A DNA stretch of 64,000 bases from contig NZ_JAPCHW010000005.1 of assembly GCF_026107515.2 (NCBI RefSeq), positions 124,001-188,000 of the forward strand, given 5' to 3'. This document shows, one piece after another, positions 1-8,069 of this stretch. Below the pieces are notes generated by a model, which made no database searches, was not told where the DNA came from, and saw nothing but the letters and a program-made list of their open reading frames with translations. This DNA is from Glutamicibacter sp. MNS18 (lineage in GTDB: Bacteria > Actinomycetota > Actinomycetes > Actinomycetales > Micrococcaceae). The stretch's first letter is position 1, and the number at the start of each line of letters is the position of its first letter. The position numbers and the translations under genes were made by a program.

Positions 1-23
1 ATCGCCCAGGAGCGGGGGTGGAT

Positions 24-707
24 CTAACCGGCACCCGCGAGCCGGTCGCGGACGGGTTCGGCGCCTGAGATCTCCACCGGCGCACCGAGAAGTCCGGCCA
101 GCGAATCGCGCCTGTGCCCGAAGCGTTCGACATCCATCCGGTAGCGGTTGACCGTGACCGGGGCACCCTCACGGACATCCCGGAACCGGCCGTCCGGCAG
201 ATAGCCGGTTTTGATCGATACGGCATTCGATGCGTGGTTGTCGGCAAAGGCCGTGGAACGGACTTCCCGGGCATGGAGTCCGTCAAAAAGCAGATGCAGC
301 ATCAAGGCGCGCATCCGGGTGCCCAGCCCGCGGCCCTGCTGGGCGCGGCCCAGCCAGGAACCGGTTTCCACCGAGCGCAGGATTGCCCAGTTGTCTCCCG
401 ATGCCGCCTGGACGCCCACGGGTACCCCGTCGAGCAGCACCGCCATCTCCAATACCAGTTTTCCAGGGCCCACCTGGGAGCGTACGGCCCACTGGTATTC
501 CAGGACATTGCGCGCCACCTGGTCCTTGGTGCCACGGCTCCAGGGAACGGTGAAGGGCATCTGCCCCGGTGCGTGGATCCCCTCTGCTGCCAGCTCGGCC
601 AGTTCGGCCAGCAGCCGGTCATTGATCCAGCGTAGTTCCAGTGGACCGCTACGGGCCCTCAGTCCTGCCGCGGGCCACAGGCCGATGAGTTTGTCGGTGT
701 GCTCCAT
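24..707 (-). CDS. GNAT family N-acetyltransferase
   Basis: Probable acetyl-CoA-dependent N-acetyltransferase of the RimJ/RimL-like GNAT group; the acceptor is unknown. The acetyl-CoA pyrophosphate-binding motif A is visible as QQGRGLGT near residue 122, followed by the helix MRALMLHLLF, and later by the typical ANHASNAVSIKTGY block, where the Asn and Ser contact the substrate in this family. I start at the ATG giving MEHTDKL (227 aa) rather than the TTG 36 nt upstream, because the longer form would overlap the preceding DUF456 gene. No clear ribosome-binding site precedes either start. It lies 22 nt downstream of the DUF456 gene on the same strand, probably cotranscribed. Family certain, substrate not. 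Confidence 0.85.
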   Translation of the reverse strand: MEHTDKLIGLWPAAGLRARSGPLELRWINDRLLAELAELAAEGIHAPGQMPFTVPWSRGTKDQVARNVLEYQWAVRSQVGPGKLVLEMAVLLDGVPVGVQAASGDNWAILRSVETGSWLGRAQQGRGLGTRMRALMLHLLFDGLHAREVRSTAFADNHASNAVSIKTGYLPDGRFRDVREGAPVTVNRYRMDVERFGHRRDSLAGLLGAPVEISGAEPVRDRLAGAG

Positions 708-729
708 GGCGGCATATTGCCATGGAAGA

Positions 730-1230
730 TCACCGGGTGGCAAAGTGGGCGATCAGCCCGATGACCCAGATCGAGGTGGCGAGCAGGACACAGCCGAATT
801 CGACGATGATCCCCAGACCCATGGCCTTCAGGGCGGCCCATGACGAGGCCAGTGCTCCGCCGACCTCACGCCGCCGGGAGGCCTCCCCGGCGAACAACCC
901 CACAGCGAATCCGATGAACAGGCCGATGACCGGGACCAGGAAGGCCCCGATGATGGCCCCGAGCAGGGCCCAGAGGATCGAACCTCGGGGTATTTCGTGT
1001 TGTTTCAGTTTCCGCCCGGTTAACACGGCGGACGCCGACCAGCCCAGGGCCGCGATCAGCATGCCCAACCCGGCAGCCCACCAGGACGCACCCGAGCCCA
1101 GCAGCCAACCCCATCCCAGCAGCGTGAGGATGGTCAGCAGGGAGCCGGGAAGCACCGGGAAGATCGTGCCCAGCGCCGAGACGACCAGCAGCAGCCCGGC
1201 GATGATCGTGTAAATAATCTCTGTGTCCAC
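730..1230 (-). CDS. DUF456 family membrane protein
   Basis: Small integral membrane protein of 166 aa with four or five hydrophobic segments and the glycine-rich, paired-helix pattern of DUF456 (for example GSILWALLGAIIGAFLVPVIG and LFIGFAVGLFAGE). The family has no established function. Translation starts at GTG (protein MDTEII...); AAAGG sits almost against the start codon, so initiation may be leaderless or weak. It is followed closely by the GNAT gene and preceded by the TetR gene on the same strand, so the three may form one transcript. Confidence 0.85.
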   Translation of the reverse strand: MDTEIIYTIIAGLLLVVSALGTIFPVLPGSLLTILTLLGWGWLLGSGASWWAAGLGMLIAALGWSASAVLTGRKLKQHEIPRGSILWALLGAIIGAFLVPVIGLFIGFAVGLFAGEASRRREVGGALASSWAALKAMGLGIIVEFGCVLLATSIWVIGLIAHFATR

Positions 1231-1257
1231 GCCTTTAGTGTGTCATGTGGCAGCGGC

Positions 1258-1890
1258 TCAGCCGTCGTGGACTGCGTGGAGGATGCCGATGCCGCGCAGG
1301 ATCGCCTCGAACTGGGCGTCCTGGTCCGCATCGGAGCGGGAGGCGATCCGGGGGAATTGCTCCAGCGTGGAGGAACCGCGGATCTCATCGGTGCCAGCCG
1401 TCCAGCCCTCGGAGACCAGCATGGTGCTGCCGTAGAACCATCCGACGATCAGGTCATGGGCATCGCGCGGATCAACCAGCCCGGATTCGGTCAGTTCCAT
1501 GATCGTCTCGCTCAGGGTGAAGGAATGCTCACCCAGCACCGGTTGGGTGTGCAGCAGCGCGACGGTGCCCGGCACCCGGGCCATGGCCGCGGCGCGATGC
1601 GCCAATTCCAGCAGGGCGCAGTGCCTGCAATCGTAGTCCAGCAGCTGGCGGGGGTTCAGCAGCCCCAGGCGCTGGTCGGCCAGGTCATGCCAGATCGCCT
1701 GCAACGAGGGGAAATAGGTGTAGATCGCATTGGTGGCCACCCCGACCTCGGTGGCCACAGCGCGCAGGGACACCTCGCTGACCTGCCCGCGGGCGACCAG
1801 CAGGTTGTTGGCCGCGAGCAGGATCCCGGCCTTGGTGATGTCCCCTCGCGGACCACGTCGTTGCATGTTCATCTGCCCATTCTCGCCCAC
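1258..1890 (-). CDS. TetR family transcriptional regulator
   Basis: DNA-binding repressor of 210 aa. The N-terminal helix-turn-helix lies at about residues 18-62, with the TetR signature VSLRAVATEVGVATNAIYTYFPS ending in the conserved Y-FPS. The C-terminal ligand domain resembles TetR_C-type domains of unknown ligand. The GTG start is supported by GGAAGG 7-8 nt upstream; ATG codons at residues 7 and 9 are alternatives. It is divergent from the CPBP protease gene, with a near-palindromic 21-bp site in the 68-bp spacer, so it probably controls itself and that neighbour. Confidence 0.9.
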   Translation of the reverse strand: MGENGQMNMQRRGPRGDITKAGILLAANNLLVARGQVSEVSLRAVATEVGVATNAIYTYFPSLQAIWHDLADQRLGLLNPRQLLDYDCRHCALLELAHRAAAMARVPGTVALLHTQPVLGEHSFTLSETIMELTESGLVDPRDAHDLIVGWFYGSTMLVSEGWTAGTDEIRGSSTLEQFPRIASRSDADQDAQFEAILRGIGILHAVHDG

Positions 1891-1911
1891 GGGGGTGACC
1901 TTCCCCCAAAT

Positions 1912-1932
1912 AGTTTGTACACTGTACAGACT
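1912..1932. promoter_or_regulatory. Candidate TetR operator
   Basis: Near-perfect dyad AGT-T-TGTACA-C-TGTACA-G-ACT, symmetric except at one position pair, in the intergenic space between the divergent TetR and CPBP genes. It contains two TGTACA hexamers one base apart. Its position is what an autoregulating TetR repressor would need. Binding is inferred, not shown. Confidence 0.6.
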
Positions 1933-1958
1933 GGTAGTGCAATCACGAGGAGTCCGTC

Positions 1959-2822
1959 ATGACTGACCAGCGTCCGAAGTCTTCCGCCGACATCCAGCCC
2001 CGTCCGGCGGCAACCGCCACCGGAGGGTCGAGCGCATTCCTGTTCCTGCTCATCGCCACCGGGTTGTGCTTCGCGGTGGCCTCCCCGGCGATCTTTGGTG
2101 CCGTATCCGAGGAATTCGTGGGGCTGATCGTTCCGGCCGCGCAGCTGACACCCTTCGCCGCAGCGGTGGCCCTCTTCCTTCTCCTGCGGCCCGGACGGTT
2201 CGGCCAGGTATTCGCCCTACGCTGGGGCGGATCCTGGCGTGCCATCGGGCTGGGGCTGGCCACAGTGGTGCTGATTGGCCTGATCCAGCTGGGAGCGGGG
2301 CTGGCATTCGGCGGGTACGCGCCGAACCCCACCGATGCGGTGCTTCTCGCGGCAGTGGCCGTTCCGGTGTTCCTGGTCCTGCAGTCGGTCTTCGCCATCG
2401 GCGAGGAATTCGGGTGGCGGGGCTGGCTGGTCAGCCACCTGCAGGAGCGCCCCTTCTGGCAGATCGCCGTGGTTTCCGCGGTGTTCTGGATGCTCTGGCA
2501 TGTCCCGGCCCTGCCGCTGATCATGGCCGATGACTGGCAGGTCGCGGCCGCCTACCTGCTGGCGATCGGTTCCTGGGCGCCGTTCATGGTCGCCTTGCGG
2601 CTGTACTCCGGCTCGGTCTGGCCTGCGGTGATCATCCATGGGGCGCTGAACAGCGTGCGGGTGTTCTTCACCCAGTCCATCGCCTCCGGAAGCGGTGTGG
2701 CCTGGGTGGTGGAGATCCTCGGTTGGGTCCTGTGGATCGCCGCCGCCTGGTGGTTGATGTCCCGGGCGCGGAAAGTGGGCATCCATCCATCCGGGATGGC
2801 ACGCTGGGCCCAGGGGAACTGA
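1959..2822 (+). CDS. CPBP family intramembrane glutamic protease
   Basis: Polytopic membrane protein (287 aa, about eight hydrophobic segments) of the CAAX/CPBP (ABI, Rce1-like) protease family. The diagnostic motifs are all present: motif 1 EEFGWRGWL (EExxxR) near residue 149, motif 2 FWMLWHVP with the conserved His near 180, and motif 3 HGALN with His near 227. Family members cleave within or next to membranes, and in bacteria many serve bacteriocin immunity or unknown processing roles. The substrate cannot be read from context. Divergent from the TetR gene and likely repressed by it. Confidence 0.9.
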   Translation: MTDQRPKSSADIQPRPAATATGGSSAFLFLLIATGLCFAVASPAIFGAVSEEFVGLIVPAAQLTPFAAAVALFLLLRPGRFGQVFALRWGGSWRAIGLGLATVVLIGLIQLGAGLAFGGYAPNPTDAVLLAAVAVPVFLVLQSVFAIGEEFGWRGWLVSHLQERPFWQIAVVSAVFWMLWHVPALPLIMADDWQVAAAYLLAIGSWAPFMVALRLYSGSVWPAVIIHGALNSVRVFFTQSIASGSGVAWVVEILGWVLWIAAAWWLMSRARKVGIHPSGMARWAQGN

Positions 2823-2830
2823 CCGGGCGC

Positions 2831-3133
2831 ATGTGCCTGCAGCTCATCGACGCCATGGGCGAGGTGCACTTCGAGACCGAGCCCAACGGGGAACAGGTCA
2901 ACCACTTCGACGTGTTGGTAAAGGTAAACTGCTTTGGCGGTGCCTGGCAACCGGTCTCCACTTCGCAGTTCTCCATCCAGCACACCAAACAGGCCATCAG
3001 CGGGAACACGGACTGGGATGAGCTGTGGCGGCTGAATGCCTCCGCTGCGGATCTGGCCCAGCGGCGGGCCGCGGGGTGGATCCGGGCTATGTGCTTGCCA
3101 CCGGACTGTGCCTGGCCACCAGTTCGCGCTTGA
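2831..3133 (+). CDS. Hypothetical protein or gene remnant
   Basis: Open frame directly after the CPBP gene with strong actinobacterial codon bias (G or C at nearly every third position) and a protein-like sequence (VHFETEPNGEQVNHFDVLVKV, WDELWRLNASAADLAQRR), so it is or was coding. The proposed start is ATG, giving MCLQLIDAMGEV, with AGGGGA about 13 nt upstream, which is too far to be convincing. The same frame stays open upstream, inside the CPBP gene. The 3' end overlaps the convergent acyl-CoA synthetase by 47 nt. No family recognised; it may be the remainder of a decayed gene. Confidence 0.4.
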   Translation: MCLQLIDAMGEVHFETEPNGEQVNHFDVLVKVNCFGGAWQPVSTSQFSIQHTKQAISGNTDWDELWRLNASAADLAQRRAAGWIRAMCLPPDCAWPPVRA

Positions 3134-4649
3134 GGATCTTCCCGCTGGGACCCAGCGGGAACTCGCGGACGATCTCGATATGCCGCGGGTACTTGTAGGC
3201 GGCCACCTGTTCGCTGATCCATTGGCCGATGGCTTCGGCGTCCAGGGCCGATCCGGTTTCCAGGGTCACCGACGCGGCGACTTCCTGCCCGTGGGTTTCA
3301 TGCGGCACACCGTAGACGGCGGCATTGGAGATCTCCGGGTGGCTGACCAGCACTTCCTCGACCTCGCGCGGGTACACATTGTAGCCGTTGCGTAGGATCA
3401 TGTCCTTGGTGCGGTCCATGATCCTCAGGTAGTCCTCGTCGTCCTTGGTGCCCAGGTCCCCGGTGCGGAACCAGCCATCCACCACGGCCTGTGCGGTCGC
3501 CTCGGGGCGGTCCAGGTAACCGGAAAACAGGTTGTGCCCGCGGATCACCAGTTCGCCCAGTTCTCCGCGTGGCAGCAGCTCGATCCGGTCGGGAATAGCG
3601 GGGTCGGCGATTTCCACGTCGATACCCCACATCGGCGTTCCGATGGTGCCCGGCCGCGGGGTGCGGCCCAGGTGGTTGAAGGTGGCGGCCGGCGATGTTT
3701 CGGTTAACCCGTACGCCTCGTGGATCCGCGCATCGAAGCGGGCCTCGAAGGCGGTGAGCACCGCCACCGGCAGCGATGCGCCCCCGGAGACGGCATAGCG
3801 TAAACGGGTCGGGCGTTCGGAACGGTTCTTCCCGGCCTCCAGCAGGGCCACGTACATGGTGGGCACACCGAAGAACAGGTCGATGTCCCCGTCGAGCACC
3901 AGGTCCAGTGCGGCCTGCGCGGTGAACTTCGGCAACAGCATCAGCTCGGCCCCGGCCCGCAGCCCGGTGTTGAGCACCGCGGTCTGGCCGAAGGTGTGGA
4001 ACAGTGGCAGTCCGCCGAACACCCGGTCACCCACCCGCATGTCGATGGTGTCCAGCAGCAGCGTAGTGGTCTGCTCGATCAACGCCAGGTGGGTGCCCAG
4101 CGCGCCCTTGGGCTTTCCGGTGGTTCCCGAGGTGTACAGGATCGTGGCGATGTTCTCCGGGCGCTGCGGCACATAGCTGGTGATGGGATTGGCCGCCGCG
4201 GCCCGGTCCTCCAGCCGGTCGGTGCCCAAATCCACCGGCGCCAGCACGCTGAGCACCCCGACGCCCGAAGCCTGCGCCCCGGCGGCGCCTTCGGCCAGCA
4301 GGGGAGCGGCGCAGACCAGCAGGCGGGCGCCGGAATCCTCCAGTACGTAGGAAATCTCCTGGCGTTTGAGCAGCGCATGGATTGGCACGACGACGGCGCC
4401 CAGGGAGAGTACCGCGTAGTAGACCCGGGCGAAGTCGGTGACATTGGGGATCAGCACCGCCACCCTGTCGCCTTCCCCTATCCCCGCGTCACGCAAGGCC
4501 CCGGCGTAGGAACGGGTCTGTTCCCAGAGTTCGGCGTACGTGGTGCTGGCACCGGCCATGGTGATGGCCTTGCGCTCGCCGTGACGGACGGCGGATTCGG
4601 CGAGGATCGCCGCCACGGACATGGTCAGGTTGGAGGCTGGTAGGGACAT
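3087..4649 (-). CDS. AMP-dependent acyl-CoA synthetase
   Basis: ANL-superfamily ligase of 520 aa, activating a carboxylic acid (probably a fatty or aromatic acid) through an acyl-adenylate to its CoA thioester. Seen: ATP-binding P-loop TSGTTGKPKG at about residue 175, AYGLTETSP (A5 motif), GWFRTGDLG (A7), the hinge/C-domain NGYNVYPREVEEVL and the catalytic-Lys region PSGKILKREL near the C terminus. The start at MSLPAS is chosen because AGGAG lies 6 nt upstream. It stands alone with its own promoter and a dyad over the -10. The chain length of the substrate cannot be predicted. Confidence 0.92.
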   Translation of the reverse strand: MSLPASNLTMSVAAILAESAVRHGERKAITMAGASTTYAELWEQTRSYAGALRDAGIGEGDRVAVLIPNVTDFARVYYAVLSLGAVVVPIHALLKRQEISYVLEDSGARLLVCAAPLLAEGAAGAQASGVGVLSVLAPVDLGTDRLEDRAAAANPITSYVPQRPENIATILYTSGTTGKPKGALGTHLALIEQTTTLLLDTIDMRVGDRVFGGLPLFHTFGQTAVLNTGLRAGAELMLLPKFTAQAALDLVLDGDIDLFFGVPTMYVALLEAGKNRSERPTRLRYAVSGGASLPVAVLTAFEARFDARIHEAYGLTETSPAATFNHLGRTPRPGTIGTPMWGIDVEIADPAIPDRIELLPRGELGELVIRGHNLFSGYLDRPEATAQAVVDGWFRTGDLGTKDDEDYLRIMDRTKDMILRNGYNVYPREVEEVLVSHPEISNAAVYGVPHETHGQEVAASVTLETGSALDAEAIGQWISEQVAAYKYPRHIEIVREFPLGPSGKILKRELVARHSPVAST

Positions 4650-4696
4650 CGAAACTCCTGGGACTTGGGCACTTGTGCTGCAGGTCACAGCACTAC

Positions 4697-4727
4697 TCCA
4701 TAGTAATGGAACTGAGTCTCAAATCAA
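4697..4727 (-). promoter_or_regulatory. Promoter with operator-like dyad for acyl-CoA synthetase
   Basis: Reading the minus strand: -35 TTGATT (4722-4727), 16-bp spacer, -10 TACTAT (4700-4705). The perfect inverted repeat TCCAT-AGTA-ATGGA (4697-4710) covers the -10, a typical repressor position. No regulator is adjacent, so a trans-acting TetR/FadR-type repressor of fatty-acid genes is possible but unproven. Confidence 0.5.
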
Positions 4728-4749
4728 GGGATGCAATGCCACTTTCTGC

Positions 4750-7359
4750 CTACTCCCTGCCCGGCGCTCCCACGGCGATGGTGGCACCCAGCCGGACCGG
4801 TTCGGCCGGACGGTGCTGCCCACGCTCGGGGACATAGGCCAGATCCGGGTCCGAGACCTGCGGGGCGTTGACGAAGGAACGGAAACGCTTGAGCTTCTCC
4901 GGATCGTTCAGCGTCGCGGCCCATTCGTCCTGGTAGCCAGCCACGTGGGTTTCCATGGCCTCTTCCAATTCCGCGCCCAGGCCCAGGGAATCGTCCACCA
5001 CCACCGAACGGACCATGTCCAGCCCGCCGTCCAGGTCCTGCATCCAGTGCGCGGTGCGCTGCAGCCGGTCGGCGGTGCGGATGTAGTACATCAGGTAGCG
5101 GTCGATGTAGCGGAAGAGGGTCCGGTCATCCAGGCCCCCGGCGAGCAGCTGGCCGTGGGCCGGGTTCGCCCCGCCGTTGCCGCCCACGTACAGGTTCCAG
5201 CCCTCGGCGGTGGCGATCACGCCCACGTCCTTGGCCCGGGCCTCGGCGCACTCGCGGGCACAGCCCGAGACGCCCATCTTGAACTTGTGCGGGGCGCGCA
5301 GCCCGCGGTAGCGCAACTCCATCTCGATGCCCAGGGCCACCGAATCCAGCATCCCGTAGCGGCACCAGCTGGAGCCCACACAGGTTTTCACATTGCGCAG
5401 CGACTTGCCGTAGGCCTGGCCGGATTCGAAGCCGGCATCCACCAGCTCGCGCCAGATCTCCGGCAACTGTTCCAGCCGGGCGCCGAACATGTCGATGCGA
5501 AGACCACCGGTGAGTTTGGTGTACAGCCCGTACTTCTTGGCGACCTGGGCAAGCACCGCGAGCTTGTCCGGGGTGATCTCCCCACCCGGGATGCGCGGGA
5601 CCACCGAGTAGGTGCCGTCCTTCTGCATGTTCGCCATGACCCGGTCATTGGTGTCCTGGGCGCCGGCCAGGCCCGCGTCCATCGGGTGCACATTGGTTTG
5701 CGAGGCCAGGATCGAGGCGATCGCCGGCTTACAGATATCGCAGCCGGCCCCGGTGCCGAAGCGCTCCATGATCTGCGGGTAGGTGCCCAACCCGGCCAGC
5801 CGGACGGCCTCGAACAGCTCCGCACGGGAGAAGGCGAAATGCTCGCACATGGCCGTGGAGACCTCGGCGCCGTTCTTGAGCATTTCCGCTTCCATGAGCT
5901 TCTTGAGCATCGGCACACAGGAGCCGCACTGGGTTCCGGCGCGGGTGCAGGACTTCAGCTCGGAGAGCTTGGTGACCGGCTGCTGGCCCTCGCAGCTGCC
6001 GCAGCCACCCACCGCGTCGCGGATCGCCCCGGCCGCGACATTGTTGCACGAACACAGCACCGCGTCATCGGGCAGTTCCCCCTCGGGGAGCTCGCCGCCC
6101 AGGGCACTGAGGTAGGCGCCGGGTTCACCGGGCAGTTCGCGGCCCAGCAGCGGGCGCAGCATCTGGTACGGGCTGGCGTCCCCGACGAAGATGCCACCGA
6201 GCAGTTGCTTGGCGTCCTCGGAGACCACCACCTTCTGGTAGAGGCCGCGCGGGGCGTCGGCGTAGACGACCTCCAGTGCGCCGGCGGTGCGGGCGAAGGC
6301 GTCGCCGAAGCTGGCCACATCCACCCCGGAGAGCTTGAGCTTGGTGGCGGTGTCGAACCCGGTGAATTCGGCATTCCCGCCCACCAGGTTCTCGGCGAGC
6401 ACCTCGGCCATGGCGTTGGCCGGGGCCACCAGGCCGATGCACATCCCGCCGAAGTTCGCCACCTCGCCGATGGCCCAGACGTTCTCGATGTCGGTAGCGC
6501 ACTGCGCGTTGATCACGATGCCGCCGCGCGGCCCCATCCCGAAGCGGGTGGCCCCGCTATCGGCCGTATCCAGCTGTTCGTTGTACCGCCGGGCGATCTC
6601 ATCGCGGGGGCGCACCCCGATGGAGACCACCACCATGTCGGCGTCGATGTGGCGCTCGTCGGCCATCAGCACCCCGGTCACCCCCGAGGCGTCGGTGACG
6701 ATTTCCTTGGGGAAGACCCCGCCGTGCACGGTGAAGCCCTTCTGCGCGATGAGCCGGCCCAGCGCCTGCCCGGCGCCTTCATCGAGCTGGGTGCCCATCA
6801 GCCAGTTGCCGCCGTCGATGATGACCGCCTCGGCGCCCAGGGCCTGGGCCCCGGCGGCGGCCTCGAGTCCCAGCAACCCGCCGCCGATGGTGGCTACCCG
6901 CGGGGCACGGCCCAGGGTGGCGGCCAGGGTCTTCACCGACTCGGCGATGCCCCACACATCCTCCAGGGTGCGGTACACGTGGGTGTGCTCGGCACCGGGA
7001 ATCGGCAGGGTGGCGGCGTTCGAACCGGTGGCCAGCACCAGCTCGTCGTAGCCGAAGCTGCGCCCGTCGGCGGTGGTCACGGTGTGGCCCAGGCTGTCCA
7101 GGTCGGTGACCTTCGCCCCGGTCACCAGGGTGACGTGCTCTTCTTCCCACAATGCCTTGTCACCCAGGGTCAGATCGACCCCGGGGCTGGTCAGCGCCTG
7201 GGAGAGGGCGACCCTGTCGTAGGGCAGGTGGGGCTCCTCGGTGAGTACGGTGATGTGCAGGTCGTCCGGTTCGCGGCCGGCGAGCGCCTCGGTGAACCGG
7301 TGTGCTGCGGGGCCGCCTCCGACGACGACTATCTGGCGTGGTCCGTGGGAGTGTTCCAT
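4750..7359 (-). CDS. nirB: Assimilatory nitrite reductase large subunit NirB
   Basis: NAD(P)H-dependent nitrite reductase, six-electron reduction of nitrite to ammonium in the cytoplasm. Domain order in 869 aa: FAD/NAD pyridine-nucleotide oxidoreductase (VVVGGGPAAHRF at the N terminus, second dinucleotide fold ATIGGGLLGLEAA), BFD-like [2Fe-2S] domains (CSCNN near 436, then CGSC; CDIC later), ferredoxin-like half-domain, and the sirohaem/[4Fe-4S] domain with CVGSSWC near 658 and GCAREC near 698. The start is placed at MEHSHG; the longer open frame upstream lacks coding character and runs over the promoter. Unusually, its small-subunit partner nirD is on the opposite strand. Confidence 0.97.
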   Translation of the reverse strand: MEHSHGPRQIVVVGGGPAAHRFTEALAGREPDDLHITVLTEEPHLPYDRVALSQALTSPGVDLTLGDKALWEEEHVTLVTGAKVTDLDSLGHTVTTADGRSFGYDELVLATGSNAATLPIPGAEHTHVYRTLEDVWGIAESVKTLAATLGRAPRVATIGGGLLGLEAAAGAQALGAEAVIIDGGNWLMGTQLDEGAGQALGRLIAQKGFTVHGGVFPKEIVTDASGVTGVLMADERHIDADMVVVSIGVRPRDEIARRYNEQLDTADSGATRFGMGPRGGIVINAQCATDIENVWAIGEVANFGGMCIGLVAPANAMAEVLAENLVGGNAEFTGFDTATKLKLSGVDVASFGDAFARTAGALEVVYADAPRGLYQKVVVSEDAKQLLGGIFVGDASPYQMLRPLLGRELPGEPGAYLSALGGELPEGELPDDAVLCSCNNVAAGAIRDAVGGCGSCEGQQPVTKLSELKSCTRAGTQCGSCVPMLKKLMEAEMLKNGAEVSTAMCEHFAFSRAELFEAVRLAGLGTYPQIMERFGTGAGCDICKPAIASILASQTNVHPMDAGLAGAQDTNDRVMANMQKDGTYSVVPRIPGGEITPDKLAVLAQVAKKYGLYTKLTGGLRIDMFGARLEQLPEIWRELVDAGFESGQAYGKSLRNVKTCVGSSWCRYGMLDSVALGIEMELRYRGLRAPHKFKMGVSGCARECAEARAKDVGVIATAEGWNLYVGGNGGANPAHGQLLAGGLDDRTLFRYIDRYLMYYIRTADRLQRTAHWMQDLDGGLDMVRSVVVDDSLGLGAELEEAMETHVAGYQDEWAATLNDPEKLKRFRSFVNAPQVSDPDLAYVPERGQHRPAEPVRLGATIAVGAPGRE

Positions 7360-7405
7360 GCTTGAACTCGACTTTCGCTCGGAAACCAAGGGATGGGTTG
7401 CTCCC

Positions 7406-7448
7406 AGCCTAGGGAACGGATTTTGCCCTCGAATTTCCCGAATGTTTC
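7406..7448 (-). promoter_or_regulatory. nirB promoter with candidate GlnR sites
   Basis: On the minus strand GAAAC (7444-7448), GAAAT (7433-7437) and GCAAA (7422-7426) are spaced by exactly six bases, i.e. one helical turn apart. Ten bases then separate the last from -10 TAGGCT (7406-7411). The absence of a -35 suggests activator dependence. GlnR boxes in actinobacteria are described as gTnAc-n6-GaAAc repeats; assignment to GlnR is inference. Confidence 0.5.
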
Positions 7449-7619
7449 GGGCACGGCAATTTTCTCCACCACGGCGGAAAAGGCCGGTGAGATCGGCGAA
7501 AGAACCCCGACTCATTGGCCGGGACGCACCGCGCTCCCGGTGTCGGCGGCAGCATGAAAACCCGGGGAATGCTGCGGGATATTCGATCTCTTCCGCCCTT
7601 TTCTGCGGGTTAGAGACGC

Positions 7620-7673
7620 TTTACCGCAAGGCAACAGGGTAACGCCACAGGTGAAACACGAGCGTCCTAGGCT
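7620..7673 (+). promoter_or_regulatory. nirD promoter with candidate GlnR box
   Basis: Half-sites on an exact 11-bp period: TTTAC (7620), GCAAC (7631), ACGCC (7642, poor), GAAAC (7653). Three of four fit gTnAc-n6-GaAAc-n6-gTnAc-n6-GaAAc. The last half-site ends 10 bp before -10 TAGGCT (7668-7673), placing the box centre near -41 of the predicted start, the classic activator position. Confidence 0.55.
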
Positions 7674-7712
7674 CGAGCCATCACAGAGTTTTCACCCGAA
7701 AGGAACGCACCG

Positions 7713-8069
7713 ATGAGCATCACAGTTCTCGAACACACCCTGGTACCGGTCTGCGGCCCGGAAGATCTGGAAATCGGTTGGGGGGAAGCGGCCTGGATCG
7801 ACGGTGAGCAGATCGCCCTGTTCCGGACCGGCGTCGAGGAGTATTTCGCGGTCTCCCACCATTGCCCCGGCAGCGAGGCCAAGGTCATGGCCCGCGGCAT
7901 CGTCGGGGATACGACCATCGACGGGACGCGGGTGGCCACCGTCGCCTGCCCGCTGCACAAGGAGGTCTACCGGCTGGATACCGGTCACTGCCTGAACGCC
8001 GACACCGCACCGTTGCCGGTCCACCCGGTGGTTGTGCACGAAGGCCGGATCTGCCTGGAGGGGAAATGA
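7713..8069 (+). CDS. nirD: Nitrite reductase small subunit NirD
   Basis: 118-aa Rieske-fold small subunit of the NADH-dependent nitrite reductase. The fold is recognisable (HHCPGS..., then ACPLHKEVYRLDTGHCL), but as in other NirD proteins the full CxH...CxxH iron-sulfur ligand set is incomplete, so it probably binds no cluster and stabilises NirB. AAAGGA precedes the ATG at good distance. In most genomes nirD directly follows nirB; here it is divergently transcribed from its own promoter and instead followed by an overlapping 27-codon ORF. Confidence 0.95.
   Translation: MSITVLEHTLVPVCGPEDLEIGWGEAAWIDGEQIALFRTGVEEYFAVSHHCPGSEAKVMARGIVGDTTIDGTRVATVACPLHKEVYRLDTGHCLNADTAPLPVHPVVVHEGRICLEGK

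Larger units (their letters stand above)
7360..7712. promoter_or_regulatory. nirB-nirD divergent intergenic region
   Basis: 353 bp without a gene. It holds two divergent promoters, both with -10 TAGGCT and no recognisable -35, each preceded by phased GNAA half-sites (given separately). A perfect dyad CCCGAA-TGT-TTCGGG (7437-7451) overlaps the nirB side, and TTACC-N12-GGTAA (7621-7642) overlaps the nirD side. No gene-like frame was seen in the middle. Confidence 0.6.

Noticed and set aside
1-27. 3' end of a plus-strand gene (IAQERGWI, stop at 25-27)
   Set aside because: Eight codons are too few to support a gene, although the convergent overlap with the GNAT stop is plausible.
4621-7365. 914-codon open frame on the plus strand
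   Set aside because: Antisense shadow of nirB: high third-position GC keeps the opposite frame open; the product is His/Gly/Gln-rich with no domains, whereas the minus frame has every NirB motif.
7713-8069. Rieske ferredoxin with an iron-sulfur cluster
   Set aside because: The CxH...CxxH ligand set is incomplete and the context identifies NirD, which normally lacks a cluster.
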